Assembly: GCF_009184865.1 (NCBI RefSeq)
Contig: NZ_CP045096.1
Span: 434,001-498,000 of the forward strand
Direction: 5' to 3'
From: Streptomyces phaeolivaceus
GTDB taxonomy: Bacteria; Actinomycetota; Actinomycetes; Streptomycetales; Streptomycetaceae
DNA length: 64,000 nucleotides
Below the pieces are notes generated by a model that worked only from the letters and a program-made list of their open reading frames with translations, was not told where the DNA came from and did no database searches. The translations under genes were made by a program, and so were the position numbers. Shown here piece after piece: positions 1 through 8,277 of the stretch (position 1 is the first letter of the stretch; every line of letters begins with the position of its first letter).

Positions 1-3
1 CGG

Positions 4-1194
4 CTAACGCCGTACCCGTGGCATCCCCAGGCCGATCCACGAGATGATCTCGCGCTGGATCTCGTTGTTGCCGCCGCCGAAGGTGAAGATGACGGCGGAG
101 CGGTAGCCGCGTTCGAGTTCGCCGTGGAGGACCGCGCCCGCGGAGCCCTCCTTGAGGGCGCCGGCGGTGGCGACGATCTCCATCAGCCAGGCGTAGGCGT
201 CGCGGCGGGCCTCGGAGCCGTAGACCTTGACGGCGGAGGCGTCCTGCGGGGTGAGGGTGCCGTCCTGGACGGAGCTGACCATGCGCCAGTTGAGGAGCTT
301 GAGGGCGTCGAGCTTGGTGTGGGTCCGGGCGAGGCGGCGGCGGACCCAGGGCAGGTCGATGACGCGGCGGCCGTCGGCGAGTTTGGTCTCCATGGCCCAG
401 CGCTGGACGTTGTGCAGGGAGCGGATGGCCATGGTGCCGTGGGCGGCGAGGGTGACGCGTTCGTGGTTGAGCTGGTTGGTGATCAGCCGCCAGCCCTGGT
501 TCTCCTCGCCGACGCGGCGGGAGACGGGGACGCGGATGTTCTCGTAGTAGCTGGCGGTGGTGTCGTGCGAGGCGAGGGTGTTGATGAGGGTGCAGGAGTA
601 GCCGGGTTCCGTGGTGGGGACGAGCAGCATGGTGATGCCCTTGTGGGGCGGGGCGTCGGGGTCGGTGCGGGTCGCCAGCCACACCCAGTCGGCGGTGTCG
701 CCGTTGGTGGTCCAGATCTTCTGGCCGTTGACCGTGTAGTGGCCGGTGGCCTCGTCGCCGTCCCTGACCGCGCGGGTCTTCAGCGAGGCCAGGTCCGTGC
801 CGGCGTCCGGCTCGCTGTAGCCGATGGCGAAGTCGATCTCGCCGGACAGGACGCGGGGCAGGAAGTACGCCTTCTGTTCCTCGGTGCCGTACCGCATGAT
901 CGTCGGGCCGACGGTGTTGAGCGCCATCAGCGGCAGCGGTACACCGGCCTGGGCGGCCTCGTCGAAGAAGATGAACTGCTCGATGGCGGTCAGGCCGCGT
1001 CCGCCGTACTCCTCGGGCCAGCCCACGCCGAGCCAGCCGTCGGCGCCGAGGCGGCGGATGGTCTCGCGGTAGAACCGCTTCTGCGCCGCCGGGTCGGCGT
1101 GCCGAGTGTACGCGCCCTCCGGGACCAACTCGGCGAAGTAGGCGCGTAGTTCGGTGCGCAGTCGCTGCTGCTCGGGCGTGTATTCGAGGTGCAC
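4..1194 (-). CDS. Acyl-CoA dehydrogenase
   Basis: A 396-residue acyl-CoA dehydrogenase, the FAD enzyme that introduces the alpha-beta double bond in acyl-CoA oxidation. The order is an N-terminal helical domain, a middle beta domain (GYSEPDAGTD, GQKIWTTNG) and a C-terminal helical domain that closes with the FAD-contacting FTFGGGNNEIQREII stretch. The length is normal for the family. A GTG start at 1194 is chosen because it begins the family N-terminus (VHLEYTPEQQRLR); the residues in front of it in the open frame look non-native. The acyl substrate cannot be told from sequence. It stands alone, with no CoA ligase or ETF gene beside it in the window. Confidence 0.9.
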   Translation of the reverse strand: MHLEYTPEQQRLRTELRAYFAELVPEGAYTRHADPAAQKRFYRETIRRLGADGWLGVGWPEEYGGRGLTAIEQFIFFDEAAQAGVPLPLMALNTVGPTIMRYGTEEQKAYFLPRVLSGEIDFAIGYSEPDAGTDLASLKTRAVRDGDEATGHYTVNGQKIWTTNGDTADWVWLATRTDPDAPPHKGITMLLVPTTEPGYSCTLINTLASHDTTASYYENIRVPVSRRVGEENQGWRLITNQLNHERVTLAAHGTMAIRSLHNVQRWAMETKLADGRRVIDLPWVRRRLARTHTKLDALKLLNWRMVSSVQDGTLTPQDASAVKVYGSEARRDAYAWLMEIVATAGALKEGSAGAVLHGELERGYRSAVIFTFGGGNNEIQREIISWIGLGMPRVRR

Positions 1195-1327
1195 GGCGCC
1201 TCCAGGCTCCCCAAGGCCGACCTGACGGCGCACACGCTAGAACGTGTTCCAGTAATTGGGAACAGGCGCGCGGGAACGGGCGCCCGGGAACAGCCGGATC
1301 GGCGCCCGCACCCCTCCCCCGGGGTGC

Positions 1328-1717
1328 TCAGCGGAGGGTGGCGAGGAAGTCCGCGCAGGCGCGGGCACACTCGCGGCACGCCTTGGCACCGTCCTCGGCG
1401 CCGGGTGAGGCGTCGAGGGCGCGCGCGCACTCCAGGGCCACGGTGCGGCACCACTCCACCTGGAGGCGGATACCGGCCTCGTCGAGGCCCGCCTCCTCGG
1501 AGAGCACCTTGCACGTGGCGTCGCACACCTCCGCGCACATGATGCCCTTGCGTCGCATCTGTTCCTGGCCCTCGGGCCCGTCCGGGTCGGCGAGGCTCGC
1601 CCGCAGCGCGCAGGCACGCGCACATTCGGTGCAGGCCTGCGCACAGGCGAAGCGGTCCTCCAAGAACCGGATGAGTTCCTGTTGGGACGTCGTGGTCGAT
1701 GTCGTGGTCGAGGTCAC
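1328..1717 (-). CDS. Four-helix-bundle copper-binding protein (DUF326, Csp-like)
   Basis: A 129-residue Cys-rich protein. About twelve cysteines sit in CxxxC and CxxC helical patterns (CAQACTECARAC, CAEVCDATC, CRECARAC), the signature of DUF326/Csp copper-storage four-helix bundles, which line the bundle core with thiols that bind Cu(I). No signal peptide is visible, so a cytosolic copper store or buffer is inferred, as in Csp3. A GTG start at 1717 (VTSTTTSTTTS) is preferred; an ATG twelve codons upstream is possible. The Thr/Ser-rich start is low complexity. It is not co-directional with the small membrane protein downstream on the other strand. Confidence 0.8.
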   Translation of the reverse strand: MTSTTTSTTTSQQELIRFLEDRFACAQACTECARACALRASLADPDGPEGQEQMRRKGIMCAEVCDATCKVLSEEAGLDEAGIRLQVEWCRTVALECARALDASPGAEDGAKACRECARACADFLATLR

Positions 1718-1799
1718 GACGGGCGGGTAGCCGGAGGGGGTCCGGCCAAACACGGAGGCCGGATCGATTCACTCGACCGTTTGGGGGTATTCATGCCTT

Positions 1800-2162
1800 A
1801 TGAACATGGAATGGACTGATATAGCCGCAGAACGCAGCGTACTGGGCGGTATCGCACCGTTCCTGGGCGGCGTCGTGCTGGTGGCCATGCTGGTCGGCGC
1901 CCTCTGGCTGGGCGCCCGCGTACGCGCCCGTGAGCCGCGCCGACCTCGCCCCGACGAGCAGCCCCGGATCCCCGAGGGCGGCCCGGTCCGCGAGGAGCGG
2001 CTGAACCGCGAGCCCGACGAGATCCCCAAGAGCGACTACCGGCTGACACCGTACGAGGTGCACGGAAACATGGGATCCCGCCCCAGCGAGGACAAGGAAC
2101 GCCCGCGCTGGAGCAAGGGCGGCAGCGGCTCCTTCGGCAGCGGCGGCCTCGGCGCCCACTGA
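1800..2162 (+). CDS. DUF6479-type small membrane protein
   Basis: A 120-residue protein with one N-terminal transmembrane helix (about residues 16-40, GGIAPFLGGVVLVAMLVGAL) followed by a charged, Pro/Arg-rich cytosolic tail. The conserved block around RPDEQPRIPEGGPVRE and the LTPYE motif match a small protein family common in Streptomyces (DUF6479, from memory). The end is Gly/Ser-rich. The function is unknown. The ATG sits close to a candidate AT-richer promoter stretch. It converges on pobA, whose stop is 10 bp away. Confidence 0.75.
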   Translation: MNMEWTDIAAERSVLGGIAPFLGGVVLVAMLVGALWLGARVRAREPRRPRPDEQPRIPEGGPVREERLNREPDEIPKSDYRLTPYEVHGNMGSRPSEDKERPRWSKGGSGSFGSGGLGAH

Positions 2163-2171
2163 CCCCGGTCG

Positions 2172-3371
2172 CTAGGATCCGCTGTTCCCGGTGTCCAGCG
2201 GCAGGCCCGTGTAGTTCTCCGCCAGCTCGGCCGCCGCGTGCCGCGAGGTCGCGACGCGGTCGAGCAGGGAGAGCTGGAGTCTCGTCTCGAACGGCGACTG
2301 GTCCGGGTCGACGTGCAGGGTCGTGGTCATGAAGTAGGAGAAGTGCTCGGCGCGCCAGACGCGGCGCAGACAGGTGTCGGAGTAGGCGTCGAGCAGCTGG
2401 GTCGAGCCCGTCTCCCGGAGCCGGGCGAAGGCGCGGGCCAGCACGATGACATCGGTGGCGGCCAGATTGAGCCCCTTGGCGCCGGTGGGCGGCACGATGT
2501 GGGCGGCGTCGCCGGCCAGGAAGACCCGGCCGTAGCGCATCGGCTCGGTGACATGGCTGCGCATCGGCAGGACGGCCTTGGCGGTGACGGGCCCGCGCTT
2601 GAGCCGCCAGCCGGGGTTCGCGGTGAGCGCGAACCGGGCGTCCAGCTCGTCCCAGATCCGCTCGTCGGACCAGTCCGCCGGGTCGGTGCCGTTCGGGACC
2701 TGGAGGTAGAGACGGCTCACGGACGGCGACCGCATGCTCGCCAGCGCGAAGCCGCGCTCGGAGTGGGCGTAGATCAACTCGTCGTAGACGGGCGGGGCGT
2801 CGGCGAGGATGCCCAGCCAGGAGTAGGGGTACGTCCGCTCGTACGTGGTGCGGACCCCGTCCGGGACGGCGTCCCGGGCCACGCCGTGGAAGCCGTCGCA
2901 GCCGACCACGTAGTCGCAGGTCAGGGTCTGTTCGCGGCCCTCGTGGGTGTAGCGGATCACCGGCCGGTCGGTGTCCGCGCCGTCCACCCCGTGCACCTCG
3001 GCCTCGAAGAGCAGGGGGCCGCCGCCGGTGAGCTGGAGGGCGATGAGGTCCTTGACGACCTCGGTCTGGGCGTACACCCACACCCGGCGTCCGCCGGTCA
3101 GGTCGGGGAAGTCGACGCGGTGGGCGCGGCCGTCGAAACGCAGTTCGATGCCGTCGTGCGGGATGCCCTCGGCGTCCAGCCGGGCGCCCGCACCCGCGGA
3201 GCGCAGTACGTCGACGGTGGCCTGCTCCAGGATTCCGGCGCGCTGACGCTGCTCGACGTACGCGCGATCCTTGCGTTCCAGAACCACACTGCCGATTCCC
3301 GCGTTGTGCAGCAGACGCGCCAGCAGCAGCCCCGCCGGGCCGCCGCCGATGATGCCGACAGTGGTGTGCAT
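2172..3371 (-). CDS. pobA: 4-hydroxybenzoate 3-monooxygenase
   Basis: A 399-residue class A flavin monooxygenase that hydroxylates 4-hydroxybenzoate to protocatechuate with NAD(P)H and O2. It has the Rossmann GGGPAG (residues 9-14), the DG motif (DYVVGCDG, about 153-160) and the FAD-ribityl motif GDAAH (287-291) followed by PPTGAKGLNLA. The residues equivalent to the Pseudomonas substrate contacts Tyr201, Ser212, Arg214 and Tyr222 fall at the same numbers here, and Tyr387 matches the catalytic Tyr385. The gene is intact but no pca (protocatechuate) gene is adjacent. A small palindrome overlapping the upstream leader (3398-3408) may be the operator of a regulator located elsewhere. Confidence 0.93.
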   Translation of the reverse strand: MHTTVGIIGGGPAGLLLARLLHNAGIGSVVLERKDRAYVEQRQRAGILEQATVDVLRSAGAGARLDAEGIPHDGIELRFDGRAHRVDFPDLTGGRRVWVYAQTEVVKDLIALQLTGGGPLLFEAEVHGVDGADTDRPVIRYTHEGREQTLTCDYVVGCDGFHGVARDAVPDGVRTTYERTYPYSWLGILADAPPVYDELIYAHSERGFALASMRSPSVSRLYLQVPNGTDPADWSDERIWDELDARFALTANPGWRLKRGPVTAKAVLPMRSHVTEPMRYGRVFLAGDAAHIVPPTGAKGLNLAATDVIVLARAFARLRETGSTQLLDAYSDTCLRRVWRAEHFSYFMTTTLHVDPDQSPFETRLQLSLLDRVATSRHAAAELAENYTGLPLDTGNSGS

Positions 3372-3397
3372 GCGAGTACTCCGACCATGTTCGCCAG

Positions 3398-3413
3398 GTG
3401 AAATTCACTTCAC
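3398..3413. promoter_or_regulatory. Candidate operator upstream of pobA
   Basis: GTGAA-A-TTCAC forms a perfect 5-bp inverted repeat at 3398-3408, and the second half (TTCAC) is immediately repeated at 3409-3413. It lies 26-42 nt upstream of the pobA ATG, where a regulator could occlude or activate the promoter. Only the symmetry is seen; the binding factor (for example an IclR-type PobR) is inferred. Confidence 0.35.
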
Positions 3414-3510
3414 TCTCTTGTGCGCATGAGTCTGCGCCCGGCCGACCCGCCTGTCAACGGTCACACCCCGAAGAGGGCCGGACGGGCGCTCGGGTTCCGG
3501 ACCCGCGCGG

Positions 3511-4701
3511 TCAGCCGAGGAAGTGGAAGCCGGGGCGGGGATGCATCAGGAAGTCGTGGTGCGAGATGTTCCAGGCGTACGCGCCCGCGAGGGCGAAGAC
3601 CACCCGGTCCCCCGCCCGCAGCCCCGGGGCGTGGGCGGCGCGGGCGAGGAGGTCCTTCGGGGTGCAGAGCTGGCCGGCGAGACCGACGTACTCCCCCTCG
3701 GCCGCCGGGCGCGGCCAGGGGTACGGCCACTCCTCCACCGCGAGGACCGAGCAGGGCTGGTCGTGGCCCTTGGTCGCCGGGGTGCGCAGATGGTGGGTGC
3801 CGCCCCGGACCACGGCGAACTCCTCGCCGTGGCTGTGCTTCACGTCCAGCACCTCGGTGGCGTACCAGCCGCAGTACGCGGTGAGCGCCCGGCCGGGTTC
3901 TAGACGCAGCGTCAGTTCCGGGTGCGCGGTGGCGAGTTCGGCGAGGCCTTCGCCGTACGTCTTCCAGTCGAAGCGGGTGTCGGGGCGGGCGTAGTCGACG
4001 GCCATGCCGCCACCGACGTTCACCTCGGCGAGGGGTACGCCCAGCGCCGTAGCCCATTCCACGATCGAGCGGGCGACGGAGAGTTGTTCGGGTGCGTCGA
4101 GTCCGCTCGCCAAGTGGGCGTGGACGCCGAGCAGTTCGAGGTGCGGGTAGGTGCCGTCCGTGAGGGGGCGGAGTATGTCCGGGGCCTGTGCCGGGTCCAG
4201 GCCGAACGGGGTGGGTCGGCCGCCCATCGTGAGCGCGCCGCCCGCGAACGAGCCGTCCGCCACCGCGAGGTTGAAGCGGAGCAGCACGCCGACCGGCGAG
4301 GTCGGCGCCACCCGGCGTGCCAGCGCGCCGAGCACGCGCAGGTCGTGCGCGCTCTCGACGTGGAAGCGCTCGACGCCCTGCTCCAGGGCGGCCCGGATCT
4401 CGTCCGGGGTCTTGCCGGGGCCGCCGAAGGCCAGCGGGCGGCCCGGCACGGCGCGGGCGACGTGGGCGAGTTCGCCGCCGGAGGACACCTCGTAGCCGTC
4501 GACGTACGGGCCCAGCGCGGCCAGGATCTCCGGCTCGGGGTTGGCCTTGGCCGCGTAGTACAGCTCGACCCGTTCGGGCAGGGCGGCGCGGACCTGGGCG
4601 GCGTGTTCGCGCAGGGCCGTCAAGTCGTAGACGTACGCGGGGAGTTCGGTGGGCGGGAGGGAGAGGACGCGGTCGCGTACGGCGGGGGCGGGGAGGGTCA
4701 T
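3511..4701 (-). CDS. PLP-dependent decarboxylase, fold type III (siderophore SbnH-like)
   Basis: A 396-residue alanine-racemase-fold (type III) PLP enzyme of the DAP/ornithine decarboxylase superfamily. The PLP lysine lies in YYAAKANPEP (about residue 53). Later motifs are the HAHLASG stretch, the GGGMAVDY phosphate-binding glycines, LEPGRALTAYCG, and a Cys-containing active-site loop AGQLCTPKD. Relatives of this length often sit in NRPS-independent siderophore clusters (SbnH type), where they decarboxylate amino-acid conjugates. Here it is an orphan: the neighbour at 5411 is a broken ATP-grasp ligase and no IucA/IucC synthetase remains. A siderophore role is inferred; a plain amino-acid decarboxylase is the alternative. 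Confidence 0.75.
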   Translation of the reverse strand: MTLPAPAVRDRVLSLPPTELPAYVYDLTALREHAAQVRAALPERVELYYAAKANPEPEILAALGPYVDGYEVSSGGELAHVARAVPGRPLAFGGPGKTPDEIRAALEQGVERFHVESAHDLRVLGALARRVAPTSPVGVLLRFNLAVADGSFAGGALTMGGRPTPFGLDPAQAPDILRPLTDGTYPHLELLGVHAHLASGLDAPEQLSVARSIVEWATALGVPLAEVNVGGGMAVDYARPDTRFDWKTYGEGLAELATAHPELTLRLEPGRALTAYCGWYATEVLDVKHSHGEEFAVVRGGTHHLRTPATKGHDQPCSVLAVEEWPYPWPRPAAEGEYVGLAGQLCTPKDLLARAAHAPGLRAGDRVVFALAGAYAWNISHHDFLMHPRPGFHFLG

Positions 4702-4800
4702 CGGGGACTCCTGGCTCGGCGGAGGGGGCGGGGGCGGCGGGGTGGCGCGGGTGCGGGGCGGCTCATCGGGTGCCCCAGCGCAGGACGTCCTCGGCGAGGG

Positions 4801-5273
4801 GTGAGGGCAGCCGGTGGGTTACCGTCCGCCGCCCGAGTGCGAGCCCGTGCCGGCGCGGGAGCCGCCGCGCTGACCGCCGCGGCGGTCGCCGGATCGCTGG
4901 TCGTCGGACCGGCGGTCGTCGGATCCGCGTCGGCCGCCGACCGCTCATCCGCCGACCGCCCATCCGCCGCCTCACCGTCCGAAGCCCCGCCCGCCGCCTA
5001 CTCCGAAGCCGTCTCCTGCCGGTCGCGAGCTCGACCCGTATGTCACGTTTCGTGACCCCGCCCGAACGGGTTGCGCCGGCGCTGTGCGCCGCGCTCGGCG
5101 TCGCGGGCGCCGTGGCGCAAGGCATCACCCGCGACCCACTCGCCTCCTCAACCACCCTGGGAATCCTCAAGGTCCCGGACGAGACCTGGATGTCCGGCAT
5201 CGGCGTCCAGGCCGCCGAGGAGATGCTCACCGACCTCGCGAAGGCCACCGGAGTCGAACCCCCGAAGCGGTAG
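4801..5273 (+). pseudogene. Possible remnant of a secreted protein, two frames
   Basis: This stretch between the decarboxylase and the ATP-grasp remnant has no intact gene. One frame from the GTG at 4801 or 4837 encodes a convincing signal peptide (Ala/Val-rich core ending SASA before ADRSS) but stops at 5055 after low-complexity Ser/Pro-rich sequence. A second frame, from an ATG at 5041, gives 77 residues ending TDLAKATGVEPPKR, which looks like a protein C-terminus; I do not recognise the family. On the other strand a short tail, LAEDVLRWGTR and stop at 4763, may be the C-terminus of another lost gene. It is best read as deletion debris. Confidence 0.3.
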
Positions 5274-5410
5274 TTCCCCGTGGCTCCCGCAGCAGCCACT
5301 CCCGCTGTACCCGGGGCGGGCCCCACCACGGGACGGGCCCGCCCCGCACCCCGCACCCCGCACCCCCCGCTCAACCCCTCACCCGCTACCGGAAGTCGTG
5401 CGCCACCCCG

Positions 5411-5867
5411 ATGCGTCTGTACCTGCTCGCCCTCAACCCCACCGACTCCGTCACCGAGGGCTTCCTACCCGCCGCCGCCCGGCTCGGCCTGGACGTCACG
5501 CTCCTCACCGACCAGCCCGACGCCCACCGTGCCGCCGCCTATCCGGAGCACCCCGCGATCGAGATCCTCCCCTGCGACGTACGCGACCATCGCGCCCTCG
5601 TCACCAGGATCTCCACCCACCACCGGCCCGACGCGGTCTTCACCAACAGCGACCACCTCCAGACCCAGGCCGCCCTCGCCGCCCACTGCTTCGAACTCCC
5701 CGGCAAGGACTGGCGGGCCACCCTGCGCGGCAAGGACAAGGCCGAGATGCGCCGGCGTGGACACCGTCTGGTCCGCCGAGATCAGCGGCTCGGCCGACCT
5801 CGCCGGCCCGCTCGTCGCGGACGCCCCGTACCCCAGGAACCATGACAAGGCCCTTCGTCGTGGGTAA
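5411..5867 (+). pseudogene. ATP-grasp ligase, N-terminal remnant, frameshifted
   Basis: From the ATG at 5411 the sequence reads MRLYLLALNPTDSVTEGF and continues through a pre-ATP-grasp domain with FTNSDHLQTQ and LPGKDWRATLRGKDKAEMRR, typical of siderophore-type ATP-grasp amide ligases. Near 5757 the reading frame breaks and resumes one frame over (GVDTVWSAEISGSADLAG), then ends at 5867 just after PYPRNHDK, where the lysine-containing ATP-binding core should begin. Some 250 or more residues are missing. It therefore cannot be a working ligase. Together with the decarboxylase at 3511 it suggests a decayed NRPS-independent siderophore locus. Confidence 0.7.
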
Positions 5868-5939
5868 ACGCCGGTGTACGCCGCCCGTCGGAAGACCACG
5901 ACCGGGTGGTGGCGGGACCGCGCACGGTGGCGGCCGGAC

Positions 5940-6299
5940 TCAGGCCGCCTCCGGGTACGCGTAGAAACCCTGCCCCGACTTCCGGCCGAGGCGCCCGGCG
6001 GCGACCATGCGGCGCAGCAGGGGCGGGGGCGCGTACAGGGGTTCGGCGTGTTCCTCGTAGAGGGACTCGGCGATGGCCCGGGCCGTGTCGAGGCCGATGA
6101 GGTCGAGGAGCCGGAGCGGGCCCATGGGGTGGGCGCAGCCGAGTTCCATGCCGTGGTCGATGTCCTCGGCGGTGGCGGTGCCCGACTGGACCATGCGGAC
6201 GGCGGCGAGCAGATACGGCAGCAGCAGGGCGTTGACGATGAATCCCGCCCGGTCCGGGGCCTGGACCACGGTCTTGCCCAGCCGCCCGAACGCCGTCGT
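5940..6299 (-). pseudogene. 3-hydroxyacyl-CoA dehydrogenase, C-terminal domain only
   Basis: The frame reads FGRLGKTVVQAPDRAGFIVN and continues through the helical C-terminal domain of 3-hydroxybutyryl-CoA dehydrogenase, with HPMGPLRLLDLIGLD and the ending GRKSGQGFYAYPEAA. The N-terminal Rossmann NAD domain (about 180 residues, with the catalytic His-Glu pair region) is absent: the frame runs directly into 18-bp repeats and the MarR gene. It is a truncated relic of a beta-oxidation gene. Confidence 0.8.
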
Positions 6300-6315
6300 G
6301 CGGCGGGCCGTGCCC

Positions 6316-6369
6316 GAGGAACGGCCCTCTCCGGAGGAACGGCCCTCGCCGCAGGAACGGACCGCGCCG
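6316..6369. repeat. Three imperfect 18-bp tandem repeats
   Basis: The element GAGGAACGGCCCTC recurs at 6316 and 6334, with a diverged third copy at 6352 (CAGGAACGG). The period is exactly 18 bp. It lies at the truncation point of the dehydrogenase remnant, between it and the MarR gene stop. Confidence 0.7.
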
Positions 6370-6379
6370 GGAGAGCGGA

Positions 6380-6919
6380 CTAGGCGGGGTGTTCCTGGTT
6401 GACCATCTTGCCCAGCAGGGTGACCAGCTGGGAGATCTCCCGGTCCTCCAGGACGCCCATCCAGGCGTGCTCGCGCTCGGTCTGCCCCTCGATGGCCTTG
6501 CGCAGCATCGTGAGACCGGACTCGGTGAGCGAGACCCGGACGAGCCGCCGGTCGCCCTGCTCACGGCGCCGCTCGACGAGTCCGCGCTCTTCGAGGGTGT
6601 TGATGGCGCTGGAGACGCTGGCCCGCGAGGTGCCGGAGATACGGGCGATCTCGCGCTGTTCCATGTCCCCGAAGACCCAGAGGGTGTTCATGATCCGGAA
6701 GCCGGCCCAGGTCATCCCGAGCGGCCGGTGCACGGAGGCCTCGAAGTCCTGCACGAGACGTGCGACGAGCCGGGTGAGATGGGTGACCAGCGCGACGCCG
6801 TCCAGCTGGCGGTCCGTGTGGCCCATCTCCTGGTGGCGGGTGCGCACCTTGTCGAAGAACTCGCGGGAGCGCGGATGGTCGACGGCGCCGACGGTGTCTC
6901 CTACGTGATCGTCCGACAC
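6380..6919 (-). CDS. MarR-family transcriptional regulator
   Basis: A 179-residue winged-helix regulator. A dimerising N-terminal helix is followed by the MarR DNA-binding core (MTWAGFRIMNTLWVFGDMEQ, ISGTSRASVSSAINTLEERG, wing RREQGDRRLVRVSLTESG). A GTG start at 6919 is chosen for the AAAGGGAG ribosome site 7-8 nt upstream; an in-frame extension lacks one. It lies 70 bp downstream of the CMD-FAH gene on the same strand, so the two are probably co-transcribed from the promoter near 8.1 kb. It is the natural candidate to bind the repeated operator halves at 8138-8210 and to sense an aromatic or CoA-thioester ligand. Confidence 0.88.
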   Translation of the reverse strand: MSDDHVGDTVGAVDHPRSREFFDKVRTRHQEMGHTDRQLDGVALVTHLTRLVARLVQDFEASVHRPLGMTWAGFRIMNTLWVFGDMEQREIARISGTSRASVSSAINTLEERGLVERRREQGDRRLVRVSLTESGLTMLRKAIEGQTEREHAWMGVLEDREISQLVTLLGKMVNQEHPA

Positions 6920-6989
6920 GTGAGGGCTCCCTTTCTCCGGACCGCTCGCATCGTAACAGCGCGTGTCGGTCCCACCGAGCGGGTCGATC

Positions 6990-8078
6990 TCATCGGCTGA
7001 TCGGATTGCGCATCGTACCGACACCGGGAAGTTCGGTGGTCAGCGTCATCCCGGGCTCCAGGTACAGGCGCGGGACGCGCCGGACTCCGCAGCCGGCGGG
7101 GGTGCCGGTGAAGACCAGGTCACCGGGTTGCAGGGTCACACGGCGGGAGAGCCAGAACACCAACTCCGGGACGGGGAAGATGAGATCGGAGGTCCGGCCG
7201 CGCTGGACCTCCAGGTCGTCGACGTGTCCGACGATCTCGATGTCGTCGGGGTCGTCGAACTCGTCGACGGTCGCCGTCAGCGGCCCGGTCGGGCTGTAGG
7301 TGTCGTAGGACTTGGCGAGGGTGAACTGGTTCAGCGGCTTGCGCCACTGCTCGCGGCGGTCGGTGATGTCCTGTCCGGCGGTCACTCCGACGATGCCGTC
7401 CCAGACCGCGCCGGGTTCCACCGCGCGCATGGTCCGGCCGATGACGACCACGACCTCGGCCTCGAAGTCGCACTTGTCGATGCCCTCGGCCACGATCACC
7501 GGGTCGTGGGGCCCGGTCAGCGAGCTGCTGAACTTGCCTAAGACGGTGGGCTGTTCGGGGATCGGCAGGTCCGACTCCTCGGCGTGGCCCCGGTAGTTGA
7601 GCGCGACGGCGAGGATCTTCGGGGCGCGCGGGGAGACCGGGCCGAGGAGCTTCTCGTCGTACTCGGCGAGGTCGGCGTCGCCCGCGGCCTCGGCGAGCCG
7701 GCGCAGCTCGGCGTGGTGCGCGAGGTCGTAGAGGACGGCGGGGTCGGGGGTGCCGAGGGCCCGGATCTCGTCGTCGGACACCCCGGCCCGGCGGGCGATG
7801 CGGACGTGCTGCAGCCACTCGTACTCGGCCCGGGTGAGCCAGGCGACCCGCAGGATCACCAGCTCACGGGCCCGGACGGACAGGGTGTTCCTGCCCAGGA
7901 CGTGGTTGCCGACGACGAGGAAGCGGCGGAGCGCGTCCGGGTGCGCGGCGAGCGTCGTCCAGATCGCGTAGATGTCACCGCCGGCCTCGGCGTTGCGGTA
8001 CGGCTCCAGGGCCGTCAGCGCCTTCTCCGGGATGTCCTTCTCCGCCACGGGGGACAGACGCGGCTCAGATACAGGCAT
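6990..8078 (-). CDS. CMD-like / fumarylacetoacetate-hydrolase chimera (TTA codon)
   Basis: A 362-residue protein with two unrelated parts. Residues about 27-120 look like the N-terminal half of a carboxymuconolactone decarboxylase-type protein (GNHVLGRNTLSVRARELVIL, YEWLQHVRIARRAG). Residues about 150-355 are the catalytic half of an FAH hydrolase (KILAVALNYRGHAEE, metal-ligand region DFEAEVVVVIG, QPGDLVFTGTPAGCG). Each partner lacks the other half it normally has, so a deletion fusion is more likely than a natural bifunctional enzyme. The ATG at 8078 has an AAGGGCG ribosome site. Codon 180 is TTA (7539-7541), so expression should need the bldA tRNA. Whether either activity survives is unknown. 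Confidence 0.75.
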   Translation of the reverse strand: MPVSEPRLSPVAEKDIPEKALTALEPYRNAEAGGDIYAIWTTLAAHPDALRRFLVVGNHVLGRNTLSVRARELVILRVAWLTRAEYEWLQHVRIARRAGVSDDEIRALGTPDPAVLYDLAHHAELRRLAEAAGDADLAEYDEKLLGPVSPRAPKILAVALNYRGHAEESDLPIPEQPTVLGKFSSSLTGPHDPVIVAEGIDKCDFEAEVVVVIGRTMRAVEPGAVWDGIVGVTAGQDITDRREQWRKPLNQFTLAKSYDTYSPTGPLTATVDEFDDPDDIEIVGHVDDLEVQRGRTSDLIFPVPELVFWLSRRVTLQPGDLVFTGTPAGCGVRRVPRLYLEPGMTLTTELPGVGTMRNPISR

Positions 8079-8137
8079 GGGTCGCCCTTCGTGACGGCCG
8101 GGCGGCCGTCGTCGGATGCCCCGACCGTGGACAGATA

Positions 8138-8210
8138 GAACTCTGACAGTCAAGAGTCTTGCGAACCTTCGCCCCGCATTAGTCAGAGTCTTGATAATTA
8201 GAACTCTGAC
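8138..8210. promoter_or_regulatory. Repeated MarR-type operator half-sites in a divergent promoter
   Basis: GTCAGAGT at 8182-8189 and its exact inverse ACTCTGAC at 8203-8210 flank an AT-rich 13-nt centre. The same halves recur upstream: ACTCTGAC at 8140-8147 and an AGAGTCTTG copy at 8153-8161. The sequence GAACTCTGACA is present twice, 63 bp apart. The cluster sits between the CMD-FAH/MarR operon (leftward) and the dioxygenase start at 8278 (rightward), a classic position for MarR control of a divergent catabolic locus. Confidence 0.65.
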
Positions 8211-8277
8211 AACTAGCTTCGAGCAGCGGGCGGCCCCTCGCGCTTTCCCGGGCGGGCCCCGACGAGTGGAGGTTCCG

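Noticed and set aside
1190..1780. Long overlapping antisense frames over the DUF326 gene
   Set aside because: They are Arg/Pro/Ala-rich shadows produced by high GC at third positions and lack domain signatures.
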